A program made the translations under genes and the position numbers. From an uncultured Clostridia bacterium (GTDB taxonomy: Bacteria > Bacillota > Clostridia > Oscillospirales > Oscillospiraceae), in NCBI GenBank assembly GCA_947165825.1, contig CAMVBX010000005.1:1-38582 (forward strand): a stretch of 38,582 bases of DNA, read 5' to 3'. The notes under the pieces were generated by a model. The model did not search any database, was not told the origin of the DNA, and saw only the letters and a list, made by a program, of their open reading frames with translations. Position 1 is the stretch's first letter. Each line of letters starts with the position of its first letter. Below, piece by piece: positions 10,129-18,342 of this stretch.

Positions 10129-10887
10129 ATGATCCTGACAGTCAAGACCTTTCTCATCGTTTGCCCGCTGCTGTTCCTGGCGGGCTTCGTGGATTCCATC
10201 GCCGGAGGCGGCGGGCTGATCTCCCTTCCGGCCTACCTGTTTGCCGGGCTGCCGATCCATATGGCCATCGGCACGAACAAGCTCTCCTCCGCCTGCGGCA
10301 CGTCCCTGACCACCGTCCGCTTCATCCGCAAGGGCCTGGTGCGCTGGAGGCTGGCGCTCCCCGGGGTGGGCGCGGCCATCATCGGCTCCTGGTGCGGGTC
10401 CCGGCTTTCCCTGATCACAGATGAGCGGGTGATCCGGGGAATCCTGTTCGCGGTCCTGCCGGCGGCGGCCTTCATCGTGCTGAACCGGCGGCTCTTTCCC
10501 GACCGGGAGGAGGAACAGGCGGAGATCAACGGCCGGATCCTGCTCATCTGCACCCTGGCTGCGCTGATCGTGGGGTTCTATGACGGCTTTTATGGCCCCG
10601 GGACGGGAACGTTCCTCATTATCGCCTTCACCGTGTTCGCCCGTCTGGGCGTCAATTCCGCCAACGCCCAGGCCAAGGTCATCAATCTGACCACCAACCT
10701 CACCTCCCTGGCCGTATTCCTGCGGGGAGGCACCGTGCTCGTCCCCCTGGGACTGGCTGCGGCGGCCTGCAACATGCTGGGGAATTACGTGGGCTCCGGG
10801 CTGGCGCTCCGGAAAGGGGCGAGGATCACCCGGCCCATCATTCTGGCGGTCCTGGCGCTGCTGCTCGTCAAACTCCTCACGGAGTGA
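10129..10887 (+). CDS. TSUP family transporter (TauE/SafE-like)
   Basis: LAGFVDSIAGGGGLISLPAYL and second-half GFYDGFYGPGTGTFLIIAF repeats. Confidence 0.92.
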   Translation: MILTVKTFLIVCPLLFLAGFVDSIAGGGGLISLPAYLFAGLPIHMAIGTNKLSSACGTSLTTVRFIRKGLVRWRLALPGVGAAIIGSWCGSRLSLITDERVIRGILFAVLPAAAFIVLNRRLFPDREEEQAEINGRILLICTLAALIVGFYDGFYGPGTGTFLIIAFTVFARLGVNSANAQAKVINLTTNLTSLAVFLRGGTVLVPLGLAAAACNMLGNYVGSGLALRKGARITRPIILAVLALLLVKLLTE

Positions 10888-10908
10888 GGCGGCGTTATCC
10901 GACCTGTG

Positions 10909-10936
10909 GGGGAGCCGCGTTTCGCGGCTCCCCTTT
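10909..10936 (+). terminator. hairpin downstream of TSUP gene
   Basis: GGGGAGCCGCG TTT CGCGGCTCCCC then TTT. Confidence 0.65.
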
Positions 10937-10996
10937 CCTGGGTTCCTTCACCCTTTCTTCCCGGTATCGTTCTGTTTTCGGTTTGTCTGCAGTCTG
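10937..10996. repeat. diverged third copy of the intergenic repeat linker
   Basis: CCTGGGTTCCTTCACCCTTTCTTCCCGG...TTCGGTTTGTCTGCAGTCTG compared with copy 1 CCTGGGTTTCTTTCGCGC...TTCGGGTTTGTCTACAGTCTG. Confidence 0.6.
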
Positions 10997-11035
10997 CTGG
11001 CCGCAGCCCGATGGGCTGCGGCCAGCCGTTTTCCC
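10997..11035 (+). terminator. GC-rich hairpin with T-rich tail following the repeat linker
   Basis: CTGGCCGCAGCCC GAT GGGCTGCGGCCAG then CCGTTTTCCCC. Confidence 0.55.
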
Positions 11036-11195
11036 CTTTCCCAGGAGGCGGCGGGGTTTTGCAGCACGGCTTTCCTCCGTCATAGTTACATTTCAGAAAT
11101 TCAGTAACCATGTCGCATTATCAACATTTAATTCATATTTCTATGCTGTATTATCATACAACTTCATAATTCAGACATTTTTCAGTCTGAACCCA

Positions 11196-11224
11196 TTGAC
11201 AATTCACAGAAAATTTACAATAAT
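11196..11224 (+). promoter_or_regulatory. putative sigma-A promoter for MFS gene
   Basis: TTGACA (11196-11201), 17-nt spacer, AATAAT (11219-11224) in an AT-rich patch. Confidence 0.6.
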
Positions 11225-11353
11225 ATGTCCAACGGATATGGCAGAGACTTGCAGACTGCCGCTGGTCAACGGGGAGGAGGGCTCGGCGCGGTCTGTTTTG
11301 TCCTGCCCCTCGATCCCCTGCGAAACCCAAACTTGATAAAAGGAGAAGTGTTT

Positions 11354-12853
11354 ATGGAAAAGCAGCAACGTCTCGGCTTCGGCGGACGCGGCACGATCCT
11401 GATGGTCTATCAGATCCTGGCCTACGCCGGCTACACCGCGTTCACCAACTTTCCCCAGAATATCCTGGGCGACTTCTACGGCGGCACCACCCGGCTGACC
11501 CTCATGAACCTGATCGGTTCTCTTCTGGGCTACGTCATCACCTATTTTGTCATCTCTCCCCGGATCGGCAAGATGAAGAGCGTCAAGCGGGTCGGTCTGT
11601 GCATCGGCGCCATCGCTCTGATCTGCTGCGCAGTCCTGTGCATCATTCCCCCCTCCCAGCCGGTCCTCTGGCAGATCTTCTTCGTGCTGGTGCTCATCAC
11701 CACCCAGCTCTGGGGCTGCTTCTTCGTCACCCTGCTCATCGGCAACTGGTTCCCCCGCCGCAAGGGCACCGTTATGGGCATCGTGACCATGGCTTTCCCC
11801 ATCGTCACCGGCATCTGCCTGAGTCTGTTCGCCACCCAGTATTTCAAGATCTTCGGCGCGGAAATGGGCAAACAGATGGAGATCCAGATGGGCGCCCTCA
11901 TGGCTACCGGCCAGTACACCGCTGAGGCTGCTCAGGGGATCGCCGCCGGCATCGCCACCTCCAAGGCCGTGGTCAAGGCCAGCCTGATCTCCTTCTCCCC
12001 CTACTGGATCATTTCCCTTCTGGGCATGATCCTCTGCGGTCTCTTCCTGAAGGACTTCCCGGAGCAGTGCGGCGCCTACCGGGATAACGACCGCACCTTC
12101 ACCCCCGAGATGGCCCAGCAGATGCTCATTCAGGAGCAGGAGCTCCGGGCCAAGAGCGTGTGGAAGCGCAGCAAGATCTGGGGCTGCAAGGACTGGTGGC
12201 TCCAGGCCATCCCCAACTCCCTGCTGCTGAGCTGCGCCATGGCCTTCATGGTCCAGATCATGAAGGTCCTGCAGGAGCACGAGGCGGAGCTGCAGATGTT
12301 CGTCGTTCCCGGCTCTGTCCTGATGGGCAACGGCTGGAGCGGCGTGCTCTTCGGCCTGGCCATCTTTGCCTGCTTCGGCAGCTGGCTCCTGGGCGTGCTG
12401 GATACCAAGTTCGGCGTCCGCACCGCCGTCCTCATCACCTCCGTGATCATGCTCATCGCCGGTATCCTGGGCCTGATCAACAACGTTTGGTGCGTCGTGG
12501 CCGCCACCTGGATGCTGGGCCTCTTCATGGGCGCCTCCTCCAACTTCGGCCTGAGCTCCATCGTCCGCTACTGGCGGCATGAGGACTTCCCCAGCGTCTA
12601 TTCCGGCGCGCCTCCCATCGGCACCGTCATCGGCGCGGCCTTCCCCTTCATCGTGGCTGCCATTGCCAATAAGTGGTCCTATGCCTACGCCTTCGGCTTC
12701 GTGGCCATCATGGCCGTCATCTGCATCGTGTGCAACCGGCTGTTCAATCCCCGGGGCATCATCGCCTACGACAACAAGCTGCGCACCGAAGCGGGTCTGC
12801 CTCTGGACGACGAGCTGGAGCAGCGGCTCATCCGTGAGGGTCATACGAAGTAA
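11354..12853 (+). CDS. MFS transporter
   Basis: 12-TM-like hydrophobic pattern; start MEKQQRLGFGG preceded by AAAAGGAGAA. Confidence 0.88.
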   Translation: MEKQQRLGFGGRGTILMVYQILAYAGYTAFTNFPQNILGDFYGGTTRLTLMNLIGSLLGYVITYFVISPRIGKMKSVKRVGLCIGAIALICCAVLCIIPPSQPVLWQIFFVLVLITTQLWGCFFVTLLIGNWFPRRKGTVMGIVTMAFPIVTGICLSLFATQYFKIFGAEMGKQMEIQMGALMATGQYTAEAAQGIAAGIATSKAVVKASLISFSPYWIISLLGMILCGLFLKDFPEQCGAYRDNDRTFTPEMAQQMLIQEQELRAKSVWKRSKIWGCKDWWLQAIPNSLLLSCAMAFMVQIMKVLQEHEAELQMFVVPGSVLMGNGWSGVLFGLAIFACFGSWLLGVLDTKFGVRTAVLITSVIMLIAGILGLINNVWCVVAATWMLGLFMGASSNFGLSSIVRYWRHEDFPSVYSGAPPIGTVIGAAFPFIVAAIANKWSYAYAFGFVAIMAVICIVCNRLFNPRGIIAYDNKLRTEAGLPLDDELEQRLIREGHTK

Positions 12854-12881
12854 GGCTTTTCGCAAACCGCAATTTTCAAAC

Positions 12882-12920
12882 AACACCGCCGGACCGTTCG
12901 GTCCGGCGGTGTTTTGTTTC
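12882..12920 (+). terminator. intrinsic terminator
   Basis: AACACCGCCGGAC / GTCCGGCGGTGTT stem followed by TTGTTTC. Confidence 0.8.
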
Positions 12921-12923
12921 AGC

Positions 12924-13118
12924 TCACGTCATCTCTTCGTCATCCTCCCGGGAAGAAAGATAGATCTCCTCCGCTTCCAGCAGCGCGGCGGACAGGAGCT
13001 CCCGCCCCTCCGCGTTTTCTCCCGTGTCCGGCAGCTTGTCCAGCGCCGCCGAAGCCGCCCGGCAGAGGATATGGTACATTTTCCGATAGTCGATCATGAT
13101 GCCCACCTCTTTTGCCAC
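12924..13118 (-). CDS. small hypothetical protein divergent from XRE regulator
   Basis: 64 aa, MIDYRKMYHILCRAASAALDKL...; divergently arranged. Confidence 0.6.
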   Translation of the reverse strand: MAKEVGIMIDYRKMYHILCRAASAALDKLPDTGENAEGRELLSAALLEAEEIYLSSREDDEEMT

Positions 13119-13184
13119 TGAATTGTAGCATATTGCAGAGTGGAAAGCTACAAAATAGTAGCATCACCGCAGAGGTGATGCCGA

Positions 13185-13388
13185 ATGCACTTTCAACGCC
13201 TGGAGGATCTGCGGATCGACGCCGACAAGACCCAGCAGGAGATCGCAGACGTACTGAACTGCAAACGGGAGGTCTACCGCCGCTATGAAAAGGGCATCCA
13301 TGAGATCCCCGTATGGGCGGTGATCGCCCTGGCGAAGTATTACCGGGTGAGTACGGATTATCTCCTGGGGCTGTCGGATCGGAAATAG
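13185..13388 (+). CDS. XRE-family HTH regulator
   Basis: LRIDADKTQQEIADVLNCKREVYRRYEKGIHEIPVWAVIALAKYYRVSTDYLLGLSDRK. Confidence 0.93.
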   Translation: MHFQRLEDLRIDADKTQQEIADVLNCKREVYRRYEKGIHEIPVWAVIALAKYYRVSTDYLLGLSDRK

Positions 13389-13390
13389 CG

Positions 13391-13445
13391 AAAAAACAAG
13401 AGTCCCTGCGTCTTCCCTCATGGCGGACGCAGGGGCTCTCTGTAA
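13391..13445 (-). terminator. intrinsic terminator for the minus-strand DUF2284 gene, possibly bidirectional
   Basis: AGAGTCCCTGCGTC / GACGCAGGGGCTCT stem; T6 on the minus strand (A6 at 13391-13396). Confidence 0.75.
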
Positions 13446-13451
13446 GCTTTT

Positions 13452-13985
13452 CTATTTTATCAGCACCGCGCCGAAATAGCGCAGCTCCGTGGGCTTCCCC
13501 GTATACGGGATCCCCGCGGTCTTCGCCAGCTCGGACACCAGGAAGCCATAGCCCTCGATGGAGGGATACAGCTGCTCCGGGAAACGGCAGGGGGCATCGG
13601 GGTAAGTGCATTCGTCGCAGCGGGTGCAGCCCTCGTTGTTCAGCAGGAGGAAATCCGCGCTTTCCGTCCGCAGGGCGTCGCCCAGCTTATCCACCCGCTC
13701 CTGGAAGTCTTCATGGGCGTCCCCCATGCCCTCGATATCCAGGGAATCCTCCAGCTCGTACATCCGGGCAAAGAGGAAGAATCGGCTGTACGCCCCGCAT
13801 TCCTCCCGGCATTTCTCCAGGCTCCCTGCCGCGGGGGGGCAGGCCCAGGAGGCGCCGTAGCTCCTGCACTTGTTGGCGGCGCAGTAAGCCCGGCTCTCCT
13901 CCGAAAACGTCAGCTTGTCCATGGGGATCTCGCTGGCTTCAAAGCCGTGCTCCTTCAGCAGCGCGGCGATCCGGTTCCCGTCCAT
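13452..13985 (-). CDS. DUF2284 domain metal-binding protein
   Basis: Cys-rich: CRSYGASWACPPAAGSLEKCREEC, GCTRCDECTYPDAPCRFP; start ATG at 13985 overlaps the upstream stop (TGATG). Confidence 0.85.
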   Translation of the reverse strand: MDGNRIAALLKEHGFEASEIPMDKLTFSEESRAYCAANKCRSYGASWACPPAAGSLEKCREECGAYSRFFLFARMYELEDSLDIEGMGDAHEDFQERVDKLGDALRTESADFLLLNNEGCTRCDECTYPDAPCRFPEQLYPSIEGYGFLVSELAKTAGIPYTGKPTELRYFGAVLIK

Positions 13986-16537
13986 CAGCAGCACCTCCCC
14001 GGCCAGGCCGCGGGCTTCGGCCCCAGATTGCTGGCCGCCAGCACCCGGAAGATCCGGGCGGCACAGAGGACCAGGTCCTCCCGGGAAAGGGGATGATCCG
14101 TCTTCCCCGCCAGAGAATCCAGGATATCCCGGATATCCTCCGGATTGCCGGGCATGATCAGGTCGTTCCCGGCCTGAATGCACAGGGCGGGTACGGAGTC
14201 TACCCCTTCGGCCATCTCCATGCCGCTGTGGCCCGTGGTGCCCCAGTCCGTCATGACGAAGCCCTTAAAGCCCCAGTCGTTCCGCAGAACGCCGTTCAGC
14301 AGCTCGGCGTGGTTTGCGCTGTGGGTGCCGTTGATGCAGTTGTAGGAGGTCATGATGCTCATGGGCTGGGCCAGGCGGACGCAGAGCTCGAAGCCCCGGA
14401 GGTAGATCTCCCGGAGGGCCCGGACCGAGACCACGCTGTTCTCATAGGACCGGTTGTCCTCCTGGTTGTTGCAGGCATAGTGCTTGGGGGTGACGCCCAC
14501 GCCGGGGGTCTCCTGAACGCCAAGGGTCATGGCGGCGGCGGTGAGGCCCGCCACCAGGGGATCCTCGGAATAATACTCAAAGTTCCGGCCGCACAGGGGA
14601 TTCCGATGGATATTCATGCCCGGAGCCAGCCAGAGGGTGACCCCGAATTTCTCCATCTCCTTCCCCACCAGGCGGCCCATATCCTTCACCAGCTCCGGGT
14701 CCCAGCTCTGGGCCAGCAGGGTGGCGATGGGGATGGCCGTGGCATACTGGTAATAGTCCACCGCGCCTGCGGTGTCCTCCTCCGCTTTGTCCTCCCCCAT
14801 GAGGGCGGCGAAGCGGTTCTCCAGCTGCAGGACCTTTCCGCTTTTCAGCATCTGGAAATGGGGGGTGAGGCGCAGACCGGCAGGTCCGTCCGCCAGGATC
14901 ATGGGGGGGATTCCCGGGATATGGCTGCCCGTTTCCCCGGCGGCGCCGGGTACATGGACGGAGGCGGAGCCCACCATGCTCTGGTTCCCGCCGGAGCCCA
15001 CCACCAGCCCGGTGAGGGCTTCGTCCGACTGCTGCGCCGCCCATTCCAGGGCGCTGCGGCGGCCAAGGGCCACGTCCTCCAGGGTGACCTTCTCTCCCCC
15101 GCCGTCCGGGATGGCCGGCTTCACCGCTGCGCAGCGGATCGAGGGGATGGTCTTCGCCTTCAGCTCCAGAACCGGCGCCGCGGCCTTCTCCGCCGCTTCC
15201 CCGGGGAACTGCAGGGGCGTGACCCCCTCTCCGGGACGGAGAAGCTCCAGCTCCTCCCGAAGGGCCATGCGGCGGCCTACGGTCTCCAGCACCGCCAGAT
15301 CGTCCAGCCGCAGGAGGGCCGCCACGTGGCTGTCCCGGGAATGACGGCCCAGGCGGAGCACGTAGTCTCCCGGCTCCAGCACCCAGGCGCTGCGCTTTTC
15401 ACAGAAGGAGGCCAGGTCCCGGAGGGAGCAGCGCAGCTCCAGCTCCTGGGCTTCCCCGGGCTGCAGCAGCCGGGTCTTGCCGTAGGCGATAAGCATCTGT
15501 CTCGGCTTCGCCAGATGGCCCGCGGGCGGGGTGACGTAGAGCTGGGCCACGAAGCGGCCGGGACGGCTGCCCGTATTCTTCACCTGCGCCGTAAGGCGCA
15601 GGGAGGTGGGACCCGCCGCCGCCCCCATGCAGGACAGGGAGAAGTCCGTATAATCCAGACCGTAGCCGAAGGGATAGGCCACGTCCTTCCCGATGGTGTC
15701 AAAGTACCGGTAGCCCACGTAGATATCCTCCCCGTAGGGCTCCCGATCCAGATCCCCGTCGTTCTTCCCGAAGGAGGCGGAGGAGGGATAATCGGCATAG
15801 CGGAGGGCCCAGGTATCCGTCAGCCGTCCCGAGGGAGGCGTCACCCCCAGGAGCGCGTCCGCCAGGGCGTCCCCGCCTCCGGCCCCGGCCTGGCTCATAT
15901 GGAGCAGGGCGTTGGGCTTCAGCTCCCGGAGGAAGGCGGTATCCAGCACGCCGCCCACGTTCAGCAGCACCACCAGGCGCCGGTAATTCCTGCGCAGGGT
16001 GCGGAGGTTCTCCTCCTCCCTGGGACTCAGGAGATAGTCCCCGGGGGCATTGTCCCGATCCTTCCCCTCCCCGGAATTCCGGCTGATGACGTACACCGCC
16101 AGATCTCCCGTCTCCTCCGGGATCACCGGCTCCTCCGGCGCCCGGAAGGGATGCGCGCAATAGACGATGATGGGGCTCTTTCCCCCGGCCTTCATGGCCT
16201 CCGCCAGCTCCTGCTCATGGGCCTTCTCCGCAGCGGCCAGCTCCCGGTCCAGGGTATCCAGCCAGGGACCGGTGGTGACGGCGAAGCCCGCCCGCAGAAG
16301 CCCCTGCTCCACGGTGACGGTCTCCCGGGCGTTCACGTCCCCGGAGCCGGTGCCGCCCCGGACCGTGTGCCGGGCGCCCCGACCGTAGAGGGCGACCTTC
16401 TCCGGCCCTGCCAGGGGCAGGGTTCCGTCGTTCTCCAGCAGCACCATGCCCTGGGGAGCCAGCCTCCGCACCAGGTCCCTGTGTTCCAGCTCCATCCGGC
16501 TCACCGCCGGATCCGTGGGGGCAAATATCTTGCTCAT
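13985..16537 (-). CDS. glycoside hydrolase family 3 protein with inverted domain order
   Basis: C-terminal-type domain at the N-terminus (VLLENDGTLPL, YPFGYGLDYT, FnIII-like segment) followed by the catalytic TIM-barrel (ILADGPAGLR, FEYYSEDP, KHYACNNQE, VMTDWGTTGHSG). Confidence 0.92.
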   Translation of the reverse strand: MSKIFAPTDPAVSRMELEHRDLVRRLAPQGMVLLENDGTLPLAGPEKVALYGRGARHTVRGGTGSGDVNARETVTVEQGLLRAGFAVTTGPWLDTLDRELAAAEKAHEQELAEAMKAGGKSPIIVYCAHPFRAPEEPVIPEETGDLAVYVISRNSGEGKDRDNAPGDYLLSPREEENLRTLRRNYRRLVVLLNVGGVLDTAFLRELKPNALLHMSQAGAGGGDALADALLGVTPPSGRLTDTWALRYADYPSSASFGKNDGDLDREPYGEDIYVGYRYFDTIGKDVAYPFGYGLDYTDFSLSCMGAAAGPTSLRLTAQVKNTGSRPGRFVAQLYVTPPAGHLAKPRQMLIAYGKTRLLQPGEAQELELRCSLRDLASFCEKRSAWVLEPGDYVLRLGRHSRDSHVAALLRLDDLAVLETVGRRMALREELELLRPGEGVTPLQFPGEAAEKAAAPVLELKAKTIPSIRCAAVKPAIPDGGGEKVTLEDVALGRRSALEWAAQQSDEALTGLVVGSGGNQSMVGSASVHVPGAAGETGSHIPGIPPMILADGPAGLRLTPHFQMLKSGKVLQLENRFAALMGEDKAEEDTAGAVDYYQYATAIPIATLLAQSWDPELVKDMGRLVGKEMEKFGVTLWLAPGMNIHRNPLCGRNFEYYSEDPLVAGLTAAAMTLGVQETPGVGVTPKHYACNNQEDNRSYENSVVSVRALREIYLRGFELCVRLAQPMSIMTSYNCINGTHSANHAELLNGVLRNDWGFKGFVMTDWGTTGHSGMEMAEGVDSVPALCIQAGNDLIMPGNPEDIRDILDSLAGKTDHPLSREDLVLCAARIFRVLAASNLGPKPAAWPGRCC

Positions 16538-16579
16538 GACTTACCTCCTGTATGCAGTTTTCCTGTCCTCAGTATATAC

Positions 16580-16612
16580 AAAAAGCGGGTGCGCCGCAAG
16601 TGCGGCGCACCC
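16580..16612 (-). terminator. intrinsic terminator for MATE gene
   Basis: GGGTGCGCCGCA / TGCGGCGCACCC palindrome; minus strand continues to GCTTTTTG. Confidence 0.8.
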
Positions 16613-16623
16613 CAAACGGATTC

Positions 16624-18126
16624 TTACTCTGCCGGACGGGGACCCTTCCCCGCGGCCATTTTGGCCTGGTCCGTGATGCCCTTGCTGCGCCAGTTGCCCC
16701 AGATATAGATGGGCAGGAGCACGCACAGGCCCAGGACCATGCCGAAGCCGAAGCACTGGAACATGCCGAAGTAATGCTCCTGGCCCACGCCGGCGGCCTC
16801 CGCCAGCTGGCGGGTGGCGTAGAGCCCCGCGTCCACGGCGGCCTGGCAGGCCCGGTTCAGGGGCAGGATGGCCAGGATGTAGCCCAGGGGCAGCCGGACG
16901 ATGGTGGTGACAACGCCCACCACGGCGGAGGCGGTGGAGGCGCCTGCCCCTCGGAGCGCGCCGCCCAGCACGTTCTGGATGGCCATGAAGACATAGAAGA
17001 AGCACAGGAACTGCAGGCCCCGCACGCCCATCTTCAGGGCTTCCTCGTTCACGTTAAAGGCAGCCATCAGGTATTTGCCGAAGAAATACAGGATAAAGCC
17101 CAGAACGACGGAGAAGCACACCGCCATGATGCAGGTGGATCGGATCCCGTCGTTGGTGCGCTTGATATCCCCCGCGCCGATATTCTGCCCCACATAGGTG
17201 GTGATGGCGGCTTGCAGCCCCATCATGGGCATCATGGCGAAGCCGTCCACCTTCATGATGATGCCGTTGGCGGCGATGTAGTTGGAACCGAAGCGATTGG
17301 CAAACCCCTGGGTCACCAGCATGCCGGAGGCGAAGGCGGCGTTCTGGATGGCGGCGGGGAGGCCCAGCCGGAGGATCATGCCGGAGATGCGCTTATCCGG
17401 CATCAGGTTGCGGAAGTTGATCTTCGCTCCGTAAACGCCCCGATTCTGCCACCACAGGAGGAGCAGGCCGGAGACGATATGGGCGATGATGGTGGCCCAG
17501 GCCACGCCCGCCACGTCCCAGTGGAAGCAGGCCACGAAGACCAGGTCCAGGATGATGTTCAGGATGGCGGCGATGATCAGGGCATACATGGGGGTCTTGG
17601 CGTCTCCCAGACCCCGGATCAGGCCGTTCATGCCGTTATAGACGATGTTGCCGCAGGTGCCGATGAACACGATGCGGAGATAGGTGGCGCTCCCCTCCAT
17701 GATGTTTTCCGGGGTGCCCAGGAGTCGCAGAAGCGGGGCGGTAAAGATCAGGCCGAGCACGGTGATGAGCACGCCCACCAGCATGCTCAGGGTAAAGGTG
17801 GTGGTCATGGCCTTCTCCATGTTCTCATGATCCTTTGCGCCCTTGTACTGGGAGACGATGATGTTCGCGCCCATGCTCACGCCCATGAAGAGAGAGCTGA
17901 AGAACATCATAATGGGGAAGCTGGAGTTCACCGCGGCGATGCACTCGGTGCTGTTGGCGGCAAAGTTGCCCACGATGAGGGTATCCACCACGTTGTACAG
18001 CTGCTGGAACAGGTTGCCCAGGATGGTGGGGATGGCAAAAAACAGGATCTTCTGGGTGATATGCCCGGTGGTCAGGTCCTGGCGGTCCCTGTCCCTCAGC
18101 GTCCGGGCTGAGGATTTGTTGTCCAA
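16624..18126 (-). CDS. MATE family efflux transporter
   Basis: IPTILGNLFQQLYNVVDTLIVGNF and duplicated 6-TM pattern. Confidence 0.95.
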   Translation of the reverse strand: MDNKSSARTLRDRDRQDLTTGHITQKILFFAIPTILGNLFQQLYNVVDTLIVGNFAANSTECIAAVNSSFPIMMFFSSLFMGVSMGANIIVSQYKGAKDHENMEKAMTTTFTLSMLVGVLITVLGLIFTAPLLRLLGTPENIMEGSATYLRIVFIGTCGNIVYNGMNGLIRGLGDAKTPMYALIIAAILNIILDLVFVACFHWDVAGVAWATIIAHIVSGLLLLWWQNRGVYGAKINFRNLMPDKRISGMILRLGLPAAIQNAAFASGMLVTQGFANRFGSNYIAANGIIMKVDGFAMMPMMGLQAAITTYVGQNIGAGDIKRTNDGIRSTCIMAVCFSVVLGFILYFFGKYLMAAFNVNEEALKMGVRGLQFLCFFYVFMAIQNVLGGALRGAGASTASAVVGVVTTIVRLPLGYILAILPLNRACQAAVDAGLYATRQLAEAAGVGQEHYFGMFQCFGFGMVLGLCVLLPIYIWGNWRSKGITDQAKMAAGKGPRPAE

Positions 18127-18342
18127 AAAAGTTCCTTCCTTCTTTTCGGGACTGAAAATTCAAGTACCTTATTTGTTTTTCCTATTTTACTCGTTCCCGT
18201 TCCCCGCGTCAATGTTTTTTTCGGGCAGTCGGCCCCCTGACCGGGAATATCGGCAGAATACCGTATACGGTCCATAGGAAACGACCTAAGTTTTGTAACT
18301 ATTGTCCCGCAGACCAGGGTACCCGGGAGATCTTCCGCCGGA

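Noticed and set aside
11204-12886. 560-aa minus-strand ORF opposite the MFS gene
   Set aside because: His/Asp/Gly/Ala-rich shadow ORF antisense to a clear MFS transporter.
13313-16708. 1131-aa plus-strand ORF opposite the GH3 gene
   Set aside because: Low-complexity Gly/Pro/Arg/His-rich composition, antisense to a well-supported GH3 gene; a GC-codon-bias shadow.
16552-18111. 519-aa plus-strand ORF opposite the MATE gene
   Set aside because: Antisense shadow of a clear MATE transporter.
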